A stretch of 64,000 nucleotides of DNA from Balamuthia mandrillaris (Eukaryota; Discosea; Longamoebia; Balamuthiidae), in assembly GCA_031835245.1 (NCBI GenBank), contig JAVKOQ010000107.1, positions 62,001-126,000 of the forward strand, read 5' to 3'. A program made the translations under genes and the position numbers. Of the stretch, positions 1 to 11,018 are shown one piece after another (position 1 is the stretch's first letter; each line of letters starts with the position of its first letter). Under the pieces are notes generated by a model, which was given only the letters and a program-made list of their open reading frames with translations, was not told where the DNA came from and ran no database searches.

Positions 1-2371
1 GACTTCTCCGTTCAGCGCTTACACAAGGACACTCCCAATCCTGCCTTTGTGGCTGCCTGTGACCTGCTTAACAAGCACTTGGCCCTTCGCAGTTACCTCT
101 CTGGTTACTCCATCACACTGGCCGACGTTGCTGTCTGGGCTTCCATCTCTACGCACCCTAGCTGGGCCAACATCTCCAAGAGCAAAAACTCCCAACATAT
201 TCTTAGGTGAGCTTTTGTTTTTTCAAATGGCTGTTCTTTCAAAAGGAAGAATTCTCACCCTCATGATCTGTTTTTTGCATCAACAAAAACAAGGTGGTTA
301 CTTCACTGCGACTCCTTGCCCGAGTTCCAAAAAGTTGGTAACCAGTACCTCGCACGAGCTGCTCCTGAGAGCAAACAGCCCAAACAATCAGGGAAGGAAG
401 GAGCTGCTGCCGTTCGTAAAAAGGCCTCCAAGGCCAAGTACGTGGAGTTGGCCGGTGCGGAAGAGGGCAAGGTCGTTACTCGCTTCCCTCCTGAGCCAAG
501 CGGCTATCTCCACATGGGGCACGTCAAGGCCGCCCTTCTAAACAGTCATTATGCTCGCACCTACAATGGCAAGCTGATTTTGCGTTTTGATGATACCAAC
601 CCCGCCAAAGAAAGCGTAAGTTCAATTTTTTTTTGATTTTCCACTTTGGAAGGATACATACTGATGTTGCATGTTAGGTTGAGTTCACTGATAGCATCAT
701 GAAGGACTTAGTCACATTGGGCATCAAACACGATGTGCTCAGCTATACATCTGACTACTTTGATCAAATACTTGCGTATGCAGAGCAGATTATCAAGCAG
801 GGTGACGCCTTTGTGGACATGACTCCAAAAGAAGAGGTTATAAGTCTCTTCTCTCTCTCTCTCTCTCTCCATTTTTTCCTAGCTATTTGTGCTGAGTAGT
901 TGCTTTTGTGCTTTGGAAAACTATAGATGAAAAAAGAGAAGCGAGCGATGATTGACTCCAAGTACCGTAATAACTCCGTTGAAGAGAACTTGAGACTATG
1001 GGAGGAGATGAAGGCAGGTACCCCGGAAGGTGCGAAGTGTGTGCTTCGAGCCAAGATAGACATGCAGTCTAAGAACGGATGCATGAGAGATCCTGGTCTC
1101 TACCGTGTTGTTCTCAACCCTCCTCATCACCGAACAGGGTATGTTGTCTTTAATATTCTTGCTTTGTGAGATTACGCTCACTGATCACGCCCTATTGCAG
1201 TGCCAAGTATAAGGTTTATCCAATCTACGATTTTGCCTGCCCAATTGTGGACAGTTTGGAGGGGGTAACCCATGCACTTCGATCCAGCGAATATCATGAC
1301 AGAAACGTTCAATATCAGTGGATGTTGGATACACTGAAGTTGAGACCAGTCCGGATAGAGGACTTCAGCAGGTTGAACTTCACATACACTCTACTTTCCA
1401 AGCGTAAGTTACAGTGGTTCGTGGACGAAGGCATTGTTGAGGGATGGGACTCGCCTGCCTTCCCCACTGTTCGGGGTTTGTTTGCCTTTCATATTGTTTA
1501 CTTTCTTTGCTGTTTTCTATCTTGTAGTTCGTTTGATTCTGATGGTAACCTGTATGTAGGCATCCTGCGAAGAGGTTTGACCGTTGAGGCATTATACGAG
1601 TTTATTCTCGCACAGGGCTCCTCTAAGAGAGCCAACGAGCAGGAGATCGACAAGCTGTGGGCGCTTAACAAGCAGATTATCGATCCAATCATCCCTCGTT
1701 ACACAGCTATCGCGGATGAGGGCAAGGTGCCGTTCCACCTGACCAATGGACCCAAGGCTCCCGAGGCCAAGACCCTTCCCCGACACAAGAAGAACCCCTC
1801 TTTGGGCACTAAAGTGGTCCACTTTTCCAGCGACATCTTTATTGAGCAGGAAGACGCTCAAGCTGTCAGCCAAGATGAGGAAATCACGCTTATGGATTGG
1901 GGAAACTGCTTCGTAAGAAAGATCGTCAAGGACGAGAGCGGCAAGGTGGTGAGCATGGAGGGAGAGCTCAATCCTACTGGTGACTACAAGACAACCAAGT
2001 GGAAGCTCACGTGGTTGGCCCAGCTAGGCGATGACTTAGTGCCCGTTAAACTGCTGGAATACGACACCCTCATCACCAAGAAGAAGCTGGAGGAGGAGGA
2101 CGACTTTGAGAAGGTGGTCAACACAAAGATTGAGAACGTAACGATGGCTTTGGGCGATCCTAACTTGAGGCTGGTGCCCGCTGGCCAGAGGCTTCAACTG
2201 GAGAGGCGCGGCTACTTTATCGTGGATAAGCCGTACCAGGCCTTCCACGAGGCGGCCTCCTCTGCCTCTTCCTCTGCGCCCCAACCCCTCGTCATGATCA
2301 TGATCCCAGACGGCAGAGCTTCTACCCAGTCTCATCTTACTAGCAAGGTCAAGCCTGGCAAGAAGAACTAA
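1..2371 (+). CDS. Glutamyl-tRNA synthetase, cytosolic type (5' end outside window)
   Basis: Charges tRNA-Glu in the cytosol. The window opens inside a GST-like N-terminal domain, then a Lys-rich linker, then the class I catalytic core. The HIGH-type signature reads [19 protein letters not shown], followed by [11 protein letters not shown]; the KMSKS equivalent is LLSKRKL, and a beta-barrel anticodon-binding domain of the GlnRS/GluRS-c type ends the protein. Exons read from GT/AG sites and frame: 1-206, 294-615, 678-836, 927-1138, 1201-1475, 1560-2371. The fourth intron base block at 837-926 is CT-rich. The sequence is closer to the Glu half of animal EPRS than to GlnRS. No prolyl domain follows, since the stop is at 2371, so this is a stand-alone GluRS. 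The initiator and first exons lie upstream of the window. Confidence 0.93.
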
Positions 2372-2398
2372 AACTCTAGATGTTATTTTTTCTTTCCT

Positions 2399-2478
2399 CT
2401 CTTCCTCTCTCTCTCTCTCTCGCTCTCTCTCGCTCTCTCTCGCTCTCTCTCGCTCTCTCTCGCTCTCTCTCTCTCTGA
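2399..2478. repeat. CT / CTCTCG microsatellite
   Basis: Pure pyrimidine repeat with a CTCTCTCTCG-like higher-order unit just after the GluRS stop codon, so it lies in the 3' untranslated region or the short spacer before the convergent gene. Confidence 0.9.
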
Positions 2479-2694
2479 AGTGGAAGAGTTTTTTTGAAAA
2501 AATAATAACGATTTTAAGTTGTTCCTCTTATTAAGTACCTGGTTGTACTTTTCAGGCCTTTAAGTTTTCCTCAGCGCGCTTGAGTGGTAGGTATCGTTTC
2601 TCCCTCTTTCTTCTGTGGTGGCTTGTTCCCCTTCCTCTCTGTCCCTTTATCCTATCACTTCTCCCCTTTTCTGTGACTCATCCGCAAGAACCTA

Positions 2695-3114
2695 TCAGAA
2701 GATAGGTGTGCACGCATTCGCTGTGTCCAAAACCTGGTTGGCCACATAACGGGCATCCGCACAGCCGGAATCGCAGCTAATGGTGAGGGTAGAGGTGAGG
2801 GCTTGGTTTTCCACCTGGCCCACGCACACCGCGTTCCTCTGGAAACGAGGTATGGGGAACTCGGTGCAGTCGCCTTGGCACGATACCAGGATGTTGTTTA
2901 CGAGAAGAGTGCCGTCGCAGCGGTTGGCCACTTCGATTGAGGGGATGATTCGAAAGTCCTCAGGGCAGGGGGGCTGTGAGCTAACGTACTCGTAGTTGAT
3001 CCTTGGAATGTAGGCTTCCATGCCGAACTTTGTGGAAACCTGCTGTTCTTGACATAGTCCGCTAGCAAAGAAAGCGAATAACGCCAACAAATAGACTGCG
3101 TTCCTTTGCGTCAT
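2695..3114 (-). CDS. Small secreted Cys-containing protein, unknown
   Basis: A single-exon 139-residue reading frame that starts with a clear signal peptide (MTQRNAVYLLALFAFFASG, cleavage probably near GLC-QEQ). The mature part has about ten cysteines (PPCPEDF, NRCDGT, VSCQGDC, AVCVGQ, ISCDSGC, NACTP), which suggests a disulfide-bonded extracellular domain. No transmembrane segment follows and the protein ends shortly after the last Cys. I do not recognise the family. It is convergent with GluRS and divergent from the folate-receptor/filamin gene, which is also secreted. Confidence 0.7.
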   Translation of the reverse strand: MTQRNAVYLLALFAFFASGLCQEQQVSTKFGMEAYIPRINYEYVSSQPPCPEDFRIIPSIEVANRCDGTLLVNNILVSCQGDCTEFPIPRFQRNAVCVGQVENQALTSTLTISCDSGCADARYVANQVLDTANACTPIF

Positions 3115-3512
3115 CTTTGTTGCACTTCTCTGTTCGCCCTCTTTTCTATAGTCTCTGTTTTGTTTTGAAATATCTTGTTGGTCTGATTTTTTTTATTTAA
3201 CTCGCAAATGCTGCGCAGCGACCGTGGCTCAATTCTGTCCGAAGAAAGGCTGCTGAAGAGGCGCTGTAAACGGCATCCTTTTATTTCACCTTTTATGGTA
3301 ATCTGATGACGTTTATGGTAATCGTGCTGATCCGCTGAACCCAAAAATGGGATAGCATGACGTGTCGGCGAGATCAGATCATCGCTGCCTGGCAAAGGGA
3401 CACAGAGGGGAGGGGAGTGAGGACCAGGATGAGAGCGACGTTGGCTCCAACGTATGACTCGCGGTGTAAATATGCAAGCTGGCGCACCCAAGCTGCGGCG
3501 GTTTCTCCGTTG
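3115..3512. promoter_or_regulatory. Divergent intergenic region between two secreted-protein genes
   Basis: About 400 bp separate the start codons of the small secreted protein (-) and the folate-receptor/filamin protein (+). It must hold both promoters. An ATGACGTGTC motif lies near 3358-3367 and ATGACGTTTATGG near 3305; I see no coding potential. Confidence 0.4.
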
Positions 3513-5527
3513 ATGGGACAACTTTCACGGCCGTTCTCCCGGCTGGAGGGGCGACCACTGGTACTCTGCGCATGCTTGTTCCTACTTGCTTTTATACTTT
3601 CTTCAACCGCTGGCCAAACAACTTCTTCGGAGCCAATGTGTCCCTATCAAGAAGAGCAGTTCACTCATAGGGCAAGTCTCTCTCTCGCTCTCTCCCTCTC
3701 CCTTTCTCTCGTTCCAGCTGTTTATATGGCTGCTTCTCTTTCACGGCGTGTTTAGCCCTTTCCGCTGCTTAGCATGTGCGAATGGTACAGAGAGGAAGCA
3801 TGTTGCGATACAGTGGAGGCCAACCAGCTGCTTCGATGGAACTATGTCATGCAAAAATGGTTTCGCGGGGACTCAGAGTGCCTCGAAAAGTTGACAGTGC
3901 TGCTGTGTGGGCTGCTTTGCTCGCCACGGCAGTCCCACTTTGTTTTCTCTTCGCAACAACCAGGTTTCGGGCGGTTTCCGGACGAAGACGCTTTTCTTCT
4001 GCTGGAAAAGGATGATGATGCGCCACCAATGGACTATGAAAATGAGCAGGAGGAGGAGGGACTTTTGGAAGAGATCTTCCCAATAGCGGCTGATATCGGT
4101 CACAGAGGGAGGTTGACCAAAGGCAGCGATGACCCTATCTTTGTGTACAACGTCTGTTCTTCCTTTTGTGAGACCCTTTTCGACTCATGCTTTGACTCTG
4201 TCCTTATGAGCTCGGTGGGCACTACCAAACGTTGGATGCAGTACCAATGGACCAATGCTAAAGAGTTCTGCGAAGCACAGGTTTCTAAATCACTTCCCTC
4301 TTCCTCTTCCTGCTTTCTCTTCTCTTTGACCCGAGAAGTTATTCGTGTAACGATGTTTTGTGTTCATAGGCAATGTCGTTTACACGCGGGGATGTCACTA
4401 TTAACGTGATACCAGATAGTGATGACACGATATCACACGCCCACCGTTGCTACAGCGGCCGAAAGAGAGAAGCCAGCGCGGCTCGCTCATTTATTTATGG
4501 AGAAGACCTCGATGGAGGGTTTGTGGGGCCGTCTTCCTTCAGCATTCAGGCAGTTGATGCCTTTGGGGACGTCATCCTGGACAGCCATGACCATTTTGAC
4601 GTGAGAGTGGATGGTCTTGTTCCTGTCGTTGGCACTTCCCCAGCTCCGTTCCTCTTTCCTAGCCAATCTCCGCCGAAGTCTCCATCCAGAAAGGTTCTTC
4701 GAGTCCCTGTTGACGTGGCAGATTTACAGAACGGGATCTACGTGGCACGGTACGATATAACAAGGGCCATGGATTATCGTATCTCTGTGAAGTTGGACGG
4801 AAAGCCAGTTAGCAATTCTCCTATCATTGTCCGGTATGACCACCGCACCATGTGTCCGCTGAGCGACTCTTTGCTGGCCCCAACAAAGGTTTGTTTGGAT
4901 CCTTAGTTACCAAACTTCAACTAAGCGACGATACCTAGCAGGCCACACAACCTCTGCCTTTTTGCCAAGTGTACAGCGATTCCACCTGTTGTGATATGAA
5001 AGATACCATCCGCCTGTCCCGGTGGTGGGACAATTCTTTGGCTAGATCATTCGCACGAGGTACCACAGACAACCGCTGTGGGAAGCTTTATGACAGCATG
5101 TTATGCGGATTGGGATGTTCTCCCAGACAAAGCGTATACGTGTTGCCTGCGGTCGCAGACAGCTGGGAGTATCGAGTGTGCGAAAGCTTTTGCATGGAGC
5201 TGTTCAAGGTTTTATTTGGTTGATTTTTATTTCTGTAATTTACTAACATACTGAGCTTCCTCATTGCCCAGGCTTGCAAAGATGAGGTGGTGATGGGTTT
5301 GCCTCTCAAGTCAGTATATGCACGAGCAGAGGACTTTTGTGTGGCTAGCTCGCCCCAGGCTAACATTGAGGTGAAAGTCGTCAGACAAAATCCATGTTTC
5401 GGTGGGTCTCACCACGTAGTAAGCCCTCGCCACTCGTATGCCTTTGGTGCTGGAGTTGAGCTTACAGGCACTGCAGGGCAAGAACTCACTCTGTACATTC
5501 AAGCTGTGGATAGCTCTGGTTATTCCA

Positions 5528-5571
<44 letters not shown>

Positions 5572-5841
5572 CCGCTTTTACACCTCTGCTAATGTTGCAG
5601 TTCATAACGTTGATCGTAGGAAGGGATATAACATCGGGTGGGGATCTATTTGACGTAAGGTTTATAGGCCCTTATGTAAATCATGGCCCTCTTGAAGACG
5701 ACAGAGACGGTACTTACTACATGATATATGAGGCCTCCAGAGCAGCCACCTACGAAATTCACATTAGTTACCAGCAGCAACACATTTGGGTACATGACAA
5801 CGTCCCATCTGCTCTTGTTTGGCGATTCGCATTCATCCACA

Positions 5842-5889
<48 letters not shown>

Positions 5890-6827
5890 GCCTCTTGTAG
5901 GGAAGTCCGTATGTGATTACATTGAAGCCAGGAAAAACAGATCCACTTACATCGTCCGCGCACGGACCAGGTACAGCCCGCGCCATTGCCGGCTTGGGGG
6001 CTTTCTTCACTGTAGAAGCTAGAGATAGTTTCCACAACCAGCGGCATATTGGAGGAGATGAAGTTGTTGCTCTCCTCAACGGCCCTGATAACGTGCTTGC
6101 AAACGTTTGTTCTCTTGCTTTCTTTCTCGCGAAGTATGCTGCATACATAACGCTCTCTTATTTTGCCTGAATGCTGTGACAGGTGGAAGACAACAACGAT
6201 GGTACCTATTTAGTGAGATATAGTATCACAAAAGCTGGCCAATATGTCCTGCGGGTAACCCTAAACGGCTTTCCTCTTCCGTCATCTCCGTTCCTGGTCA
6301 CAGCCGATTCTGAAGGTATCAAAGTGAACCTTCCTGGTTCTCTCTGTTCATTTTTGCGTGCAGCATTGAAACCCTGTTTCTGGAACAAAAGGAGTACCGC
6401 ATGCAGCCAACTGCATTGCGGAAGGAAAAGCCCTCATAGAGCCGCAACTGGGCCTCGAGAACCGGTTCACCATTCTAACGAAGGACTTTTATGGCAACCC
6501 ATTAGAAAATGGAGGCCTCCGGTTCTCTGTCGAGCTGGTCAGCCCCGCTGATATCTTCGAAGGTAGGTTACAAGACTGCTCCACTGGACAAGAAAGGGCT
6601 GAGCAATATCTGTGAACATCATTTTGAAATGAATACCAGGAAGCGTCTTAGACCATGGCGACGGTACATATACGGGCTCGTTCTCCACGACCGAGCCTGG
6701 CAGATATCTATTGGGTGTTATGCTTCTCTATCAGAAAAGTGGCAGTAGCCTCGTTCGCGAGTTGCACATTGCTGGAAGTCCTTTTGAGATCATCATACGA
6801 GCACCTTGGCGGAAGGGCTCTTCCTAA
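3513..6827 (+). CDS. Secreted protein with folate-receptor-like Cys modules and filamin repeats
   Basis: Start chosen at 3513 because it places a signal peptide (VLCACLFLLAFILSSTAGQ) at the N terminus. Two copies of a Cys-rich module follow: the first contains EEACCDTVEANQLLRW, CLEKLTVLLCGLLCSPRQ and CSSFCETLFDSC; the second contains STCCDMKDTIRLSRWW, DSMLCGLGCSPRQ and CESFCMELFKAC. This CC...W...C...CSP pattern is that of the folate receptor/HHIP-type domain. Between and after them are about four filamin-type repeats, recognised by pairs such as VDAFGDV...GIYVARYDI, VDSSG...DGTYYMIYE, DNNDGTYLVRYSI and KDFYGNPLENGG...DGTYTGSF. Approximate exons: 3513-3671, 3756-4280, 4370-4888, 4942-5208, 5272-5518, 5620-5816, 5901-6104, 6183-6315, 6392-6562, about 6641-6827. 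Intron 1 appears to use a GC donor. No GPI or membrane tail is seen. Confidence 0.75.
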
Positions 6828-6961
6828 CAGACAACTTTCAAAAAGGTTGGCTGTCTGAAGAGAAGAGCAAACAAAATGCACATGAGAGAATAGAACAAAA
6901 GAACGAGCAGAGGGAAGCAGAGCTTCGGAACAAAGGTGCTATTCTTTTTGTTTCTTCTGGG

Positions 6962-7510
6962 CTACTTTTGTAGCCGTTTCTGCTCAAGCTTTTGTTGCAT
7001 TCTTTGTTGAACTCGCTGCCGCGAGTCCTTTTGTCTTTGTGCCTCTGCCTGCAGCCTCTGCTTCAGCTGGCTGGGAGGCTTTTGGGTTTGCTGCTGTTGC
7101 CTATTCGTCGTTGCCCCTTTGCTGTTCGTGGAGCTGCGCACTGTCTTTACAGCGCCTCTAAGAGGGGGTGTCCGTGCTCCGGTGGAGGAGGACGACAAAG
7201 ATGTAGTCGAAGTCGAAGACGAAAACGAAGACGAAGAGGAGGGAGCATTTGAGGAGACTGCAGGTGCGAAGTACGGTCTTTTGGGCTGAGCTGCTGCTGA
7301 CTTTACAGCGTTTCCTCTGGCCACCGAGTGATTGTTTGCGGCGCTTTTGCCTCTGGTTGCACCACCTCCAGTACTATTACCAGCAGCACCTTCGAACTGC
7401 TTAACTCGGCTTTGTACGACGTGGGTGGAGGTGGCGTTTTTGTGTGCAAAGAGTAGCGGAGCAGTGGCGGGGTCCTTTGCAACGGAGGTGTCGCTCCAAC
7501 AACATCCCAT
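6962..7510 (-). CDS. Small Ser/Gln-rich protein with N-myristoylation/palmitoylation motif
   Basis: The start at 7510 gives MGCCWSDTSVAKDPA, a textbook Gly2 myristoylation site followed by two cysteines that could be palmitoylated, so membrane anchoring at the inner plasma membrane is likely. An in-frame upstream ATG at 7636 would bury this motif and is less likely. The rest is low complexity: a Ser-rich tract, then a Gln/Lys/Arg-rich C-terminal helix (QRQKDSRQRVQQRMQQKLEQ) that could form a coiled coil. Family not recognised. It ends shortly after the preceding convergent gene. Confidence 0.55.
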   Translation of the reverse strand: MGCCWSDTSVAKDPATAPLLFAHKNATSTHVVQSRVKQFEGAAGNSTGGGATRGKSAANNHSVARGNAVKSAAAQPKRPYFAPAVSSNAPSSSSSFSSSTSTTSLSSSSTGARTPPLRGAVKTVRSSTNSKGATTNRQQQQTQKPPSQLKQRLQAEAQRQKDSRQRVQQRMQQKLEQKRLQK

Positions 7511-7607
7511 GACGACGATGATGGTGTCAGAGCGCCACCACAACCCTACCCCGACTCCTCCACTGCTGACTCCAGGGCCTCCTGCTTCCTTGGTAGGCCA
7601 CCCTGGT

Positions 7608-7627
7608 GAACCGCTAACCCTAACCCT
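7608..7627 (-). promoter_or_regulatory. Telomere-repeat-like motif (telo-box-like)
   Basis: Contains two tandem CTAACC-type repeats directly next to the sequence GAACCG, about 100 bp upstream of the start codon at 7510. The same 19-base string occurs, inverted, at about 26292-26311, also upstream of a gene. Telo-box elements with AACCCTAA cores are known promoter elements in plants and some protists; function here is inferred. Confidence 0.45.
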
Positions 7628-7693
7628 CTTCCTCATTTAAACACAGAAAGAAACAAGATGAACAAACCAGAAAAAGAAGAGAGAAGCATAGTG

Positions 7694-9912
7694 TCACTTC
7701 TTTCTGTTCTTTTTGCCTTTGTTGCTTTTGTCCTCTGACTGTTCTCCTCCCACCGCTCTCATGCGGGAGGAGCTCTCCTCTCCTCCTCCGCTTCCATCTG
7801 CACCCCCACTTCTTCTGGACTCTCCCGTCGCTCTCCTTCCTGTCCTCCCGGAACCACCACCGCCACCACTCGCACTGCTGCCCACAGAGGAGGACGTAGT
7901 TTTACTTTCCGAATGGTGCGAAGCAGACGCTGAGGGCTGCTCTTTGCCGGATGAAGATCGATTGCTGCCTCTCCTCTTCTCCGTTCTACCAGAGGACGTA
8001 GCTGCTCCTGCTTTGTCTCCACCTACTTCAGCTGCCTTGGAGCGTTGCTTCTTCAATTTCAGCTTCAAAAAGTCCCTCTCGATCTCCCATTCGCTACGCT
8101 GAGCTTGAAGGTTCTCCTCCAGGGCCTTCAGCTTGGCCTCCAAAGCTTCATTCTTGGACTTCTCGTCCTGGAGCTCCTGCAGCAACCTCTTGTTGTCGCC
8201 AAGCGTCTCTCTCAGCTTATCTGTGAGCTCCTCTACCTGTTGCCTCGTATCCTTAAACGCTATGCTCCGAGAGGAAGCAGAGAAGGGAGCCTGTGCGTTC
8301 TGCTCGTTCTCACCGCCAGCGGCACTGGCATTCGAAGATGATGCTGCAGAAGAACCATTCTCCCAGTCTATCTCGGCGAGTTTCTTAGCAGCGGCCACTC
8401 TATCCGTATTGTGCTTCTTGATTGTCAGGTTTATCTCTGCTATGGATGGCGTTTGTATGGTACCTTCCTGTGATAGCGAAGACAGCAGCAGCAACCAGCG
8501 AAAAGCAACAGGGAAAACGGTGCGTAAATGAATGAAGTTAGCTTGTGCGGTAATGGTAGAAAACATGCACGAACTAACAAACCGGCTTCACAGAGGCCGC
8601 AATCCAAGGGTGTTGCAAGAGTTCTTTGGGTCCTGGCCGTTCTTTGATGTCTCTTATGAAACACTTCAACAGAAAATCTTCCAATTGCTGTTGTGGAGAG
8701 CGAGCGAGAGAGAGAGAGAGAACGAGTAGATTATCAAAAGTAACCTATTATTGTTTTACTAACCGGTGAAATGCCTTCAGGTAAAGGTGGGTGTGGACAA
8801 TCAACCATTTTGAATAGAGCAGCAATTGCCCCCAAGTCCCAGAAGGGAGCCTTCCCTGTAAGCAGTTCTATTACTGTACAACCAACACTCCTTTGTGTGT
8901 ATGTGTGATGTTTGTTACCGTTTTGTTCTGTATTGGCCGCCAAAAGAATAGAGACAATGACAACATACCATATGTCAGAGACCTTGCCTCCTCCTGACAT
9001 TTCTGTAATCTCGGGTGCCACTGGTAAAGAGCAGTCGTGAGCGGAAGCCTCAAAGAAGGAAGCAGAGGCAATGATGCCAGGAGCATTGATTTACAACGTA
9101 CTCCAAAAGGGTGTGCCAACCACTGTAAACTGACGATCAAACGCAGCGTAAGTGCAGCTACCAAAGTCAGCAAGTTTAACCATTCCATCTTTTGTTAACA
9201 GCAAGTTGCTGCCTTTTATGTCCCTGATGTACCAACAAGTCAACAATAGCAATCGTGAAAGACAAAGAATCATCAAAAAACAAAAAACGGTACCGATGGA
9301 CCACATCTTGGGAGTGGAGGTAGGCTAGCCCCTGCAATACTTGTGCTACATATAAAACAAGAAGGCTCTCCGGAAATACACCAAAGTTTTTCATGGTGCT
9401 GTGAAGCGAGCCACTTTCGACGTACTCCATTACGAAGAAGAGGAAGTCTTCAGTCTCGTGGTGCTCGTACAGCTTTGTGATGTGGGGATGATCTAGGGTT
9501 TGCAATATTTTGAGCTCTTGCTGCAGGACATAAGTTTAGAGTGCGAACTGCATCAAACCGCTCAGACTGAGAGAGCTTTGCTAACCATTATACTTGGAAG
9601 TTGCGAGGGAGTTAGCATGTCCTTGCTGATTTGCTTCACGGCCACCACTTGACCCGTTTTGAAGTTCAACCCTTTGTACACCCTTCCGAAGGCACCCCGC
9701 CCAATGCATTCTCCAAATTGCTGTTGCGGCAACCAAGAGAAAAACAGTTAAAACTCCATGCACTGAAGAGAAAATCAAGGCATTGGATGCAGTACTATAT
9801 CGCCGACGGCTGTGGGGTCCGGTGTTAGGGGGTGTTTAGCTGTTGGCTTATTCCCTTTTTCCTTCTGCTCAAGGTATTCTTTCCTTCTCTCTTGCAAAAA
9901 GTTCTTCTGCAT
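7694..9912 (-). CDS. Ser/Thr kinase of the Cdc7 (SIN) / MAP3K-epsilon type
   Basis: Protein kinase of the STE group. The Gly-rich loop is [14 protein letters not shown], the catalytic Lys lies in VVAVKQIS, the HRD loop is [13 protein letters not shown], the DFG is LADFGSC, and the P+1 loop is VGTPFWMAPEI followed by [18 protein letters not shown]. These last blocks are characteristic of fission-yeast Cdc7 and plant MAP3K-epsilon rather than PAK or MST kinases. Exons: 9912-9796, 9720-9586, 9520-9294, 9223-9102, 9020-8969, 8890-8764, 8687-8583, 8467-7694. After the kinase domain comes a long coiled coil ([20 protein letters not shown]) and a Ser/Gly/Lys-rich tail with basic clusters. Such kinases act in septation or polarity signalling with small GTPases; that role is inferred from the family. 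Confidence 0.85.
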
Positions 9913-10109
9913 GCTTGCGGGTCTATCTGACAAGCGAAAAAGCACACTCTCCCCTTCCGCTTTGGTTTTTTTTTCTCTCTCTCTCTGCGGCAAGGGGGAA
10001 AGGGTTCTTTGCTCAAAGGGTGCATCATGACGACACGAAATAATGCACTCAAAAAAAAAAAAACAAAACAAAACGAAAAAAAAAAAAACAGAACCAAACC
10101 GATGAAGAG
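9913..10109. promoter_or_regulatory. Divergent promoter region, kinase / F-box gene
   Basis: A 197-bp spacer between divergent start codons. It holds a CT-rich block at about 9967-9987 and an A-rich stretch at 10051-10090 immediately before the F-box start. No coding potential is visible. Confidence 0.4.
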
Positions 10110-10944
10110 ATGAACGGACTGCACGCTTTGCCTGCCTCTGTTATCGAGCAGTTGTTGCTGCACCTCGGTCCGCAAGATCTTGTGCATATGGAGTCTGTAT
10201 GCAGGTAGGCGCTCAGCTTTTTCCTTTCTGTTCAACTGCCATCATGCGGAGCGTCTGTTGTTAATAATGCTGCCGCTGGCTTTAGGGCGTGGCGAAGGCT
10301 GCCCAGCAATGCAGCCTGGTGGCGCCTCTGCATGCGAGAGTTGTGGCTGGTTGATAGCCGACCCACCCAAATGAGCAAGAATGACAGAAAAAAGAGGTGG
10401 AAGTTGGAGTACTCTCAACTGCCTTGCGCCTCCAAAAAGCCAGTCTTTGTCAGCAAAAAGGTGTTACAAGGGTGTGTTGCTTCAACCTCGTTTTCAATCG
10501 CATGTTTCTCTCTCTCTTCTCTTCTCTTCTCTTCTCTTCTCTTCTCTTCTCTTCTCTTCTCTTCTCTTCTCTTCTCTTCTCTTCTCTTCTCTTCTCTTCT
10601 CTTCTCTTCTCTTCTCTTCTCTTTCTTCTCTTCTCTTCTCTTCTCTTCTCTTCTCTTCTCTTCTCTTCTCTTCTCTTCTCTTCTCTTCTCTTCTCTTCTC
10701 TTCTCTTCTCTTCTCTTGCTCACTGGCGTGCGTGTGTAGAGGCGAACGGCGCGAAAAGGAAGAAGGCTCATCCCCTAAAAAGTCAGGCGGGTGGGTGGAG
10801 CTGGAACCGCCCAGCAAAGAGGACATGCGGGTCTACTACAAGTCGATCCGCTCCAAACCAAAGCGCAAGCGGGACAAAGGAGCTTCGCGCACGCACTCCG
10901 CTTTCGAAAGCTGGGCAGACACCGAGGAGTGCCCCTACTGCTGA
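10110..10944 (+). CDS. F-box protein
   Basis: The N terminus LPASVIEQLLLHLGPQDLV followed by SVCRAWRRL is a standard F-box, the Skp1-binding motif of SCF ubiquitin ligases. Exons: 10110-10204, 10286-10471, 10740-10944. Downstream of the box the chain is basic and continues WWRLCMRELWLVDSRP and, in the last exon, a Lys/Arg-rich segment ending EECPYC. No WD40 or LRR substrate domain is present, so the substrate cannot be guessed. Intron 2 is almost entirely the TTCTC repeat at 10508-10716; joining the flanking exons keeps one frame. Confidence 0.7.
10508..10716. repeat. TTCTC pentanucleotide array inside an intron
   Basis: About forty near-perfect copies of a five-base pyrimidine unit (TTCTC/TCTCT), broken once near 10621 by an extra CT phase change. 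It occupies most of intron 2 of the F-box gene, with the pyrimidine strand as the transcribed sense strand. Confidence 0.95.
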
Positions 10945-11018
10945 CTGACTGTTGCTTTTTCGATCACAAACAATAAACAACGGGGAAGAGCAAAAAAAAA
11001 AGGGAAAGGGAACGAGCG

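Noticed and set aside
10397-10948. Long frames reading through the TTCTC repeat as Leu/Phe/Ser polymers
   Set aside because: These are just translations of the pentanucleotide repeat; the repeat lies in an intron flanked by good donor and acceptor sites with the F-box frame restored after splicing.
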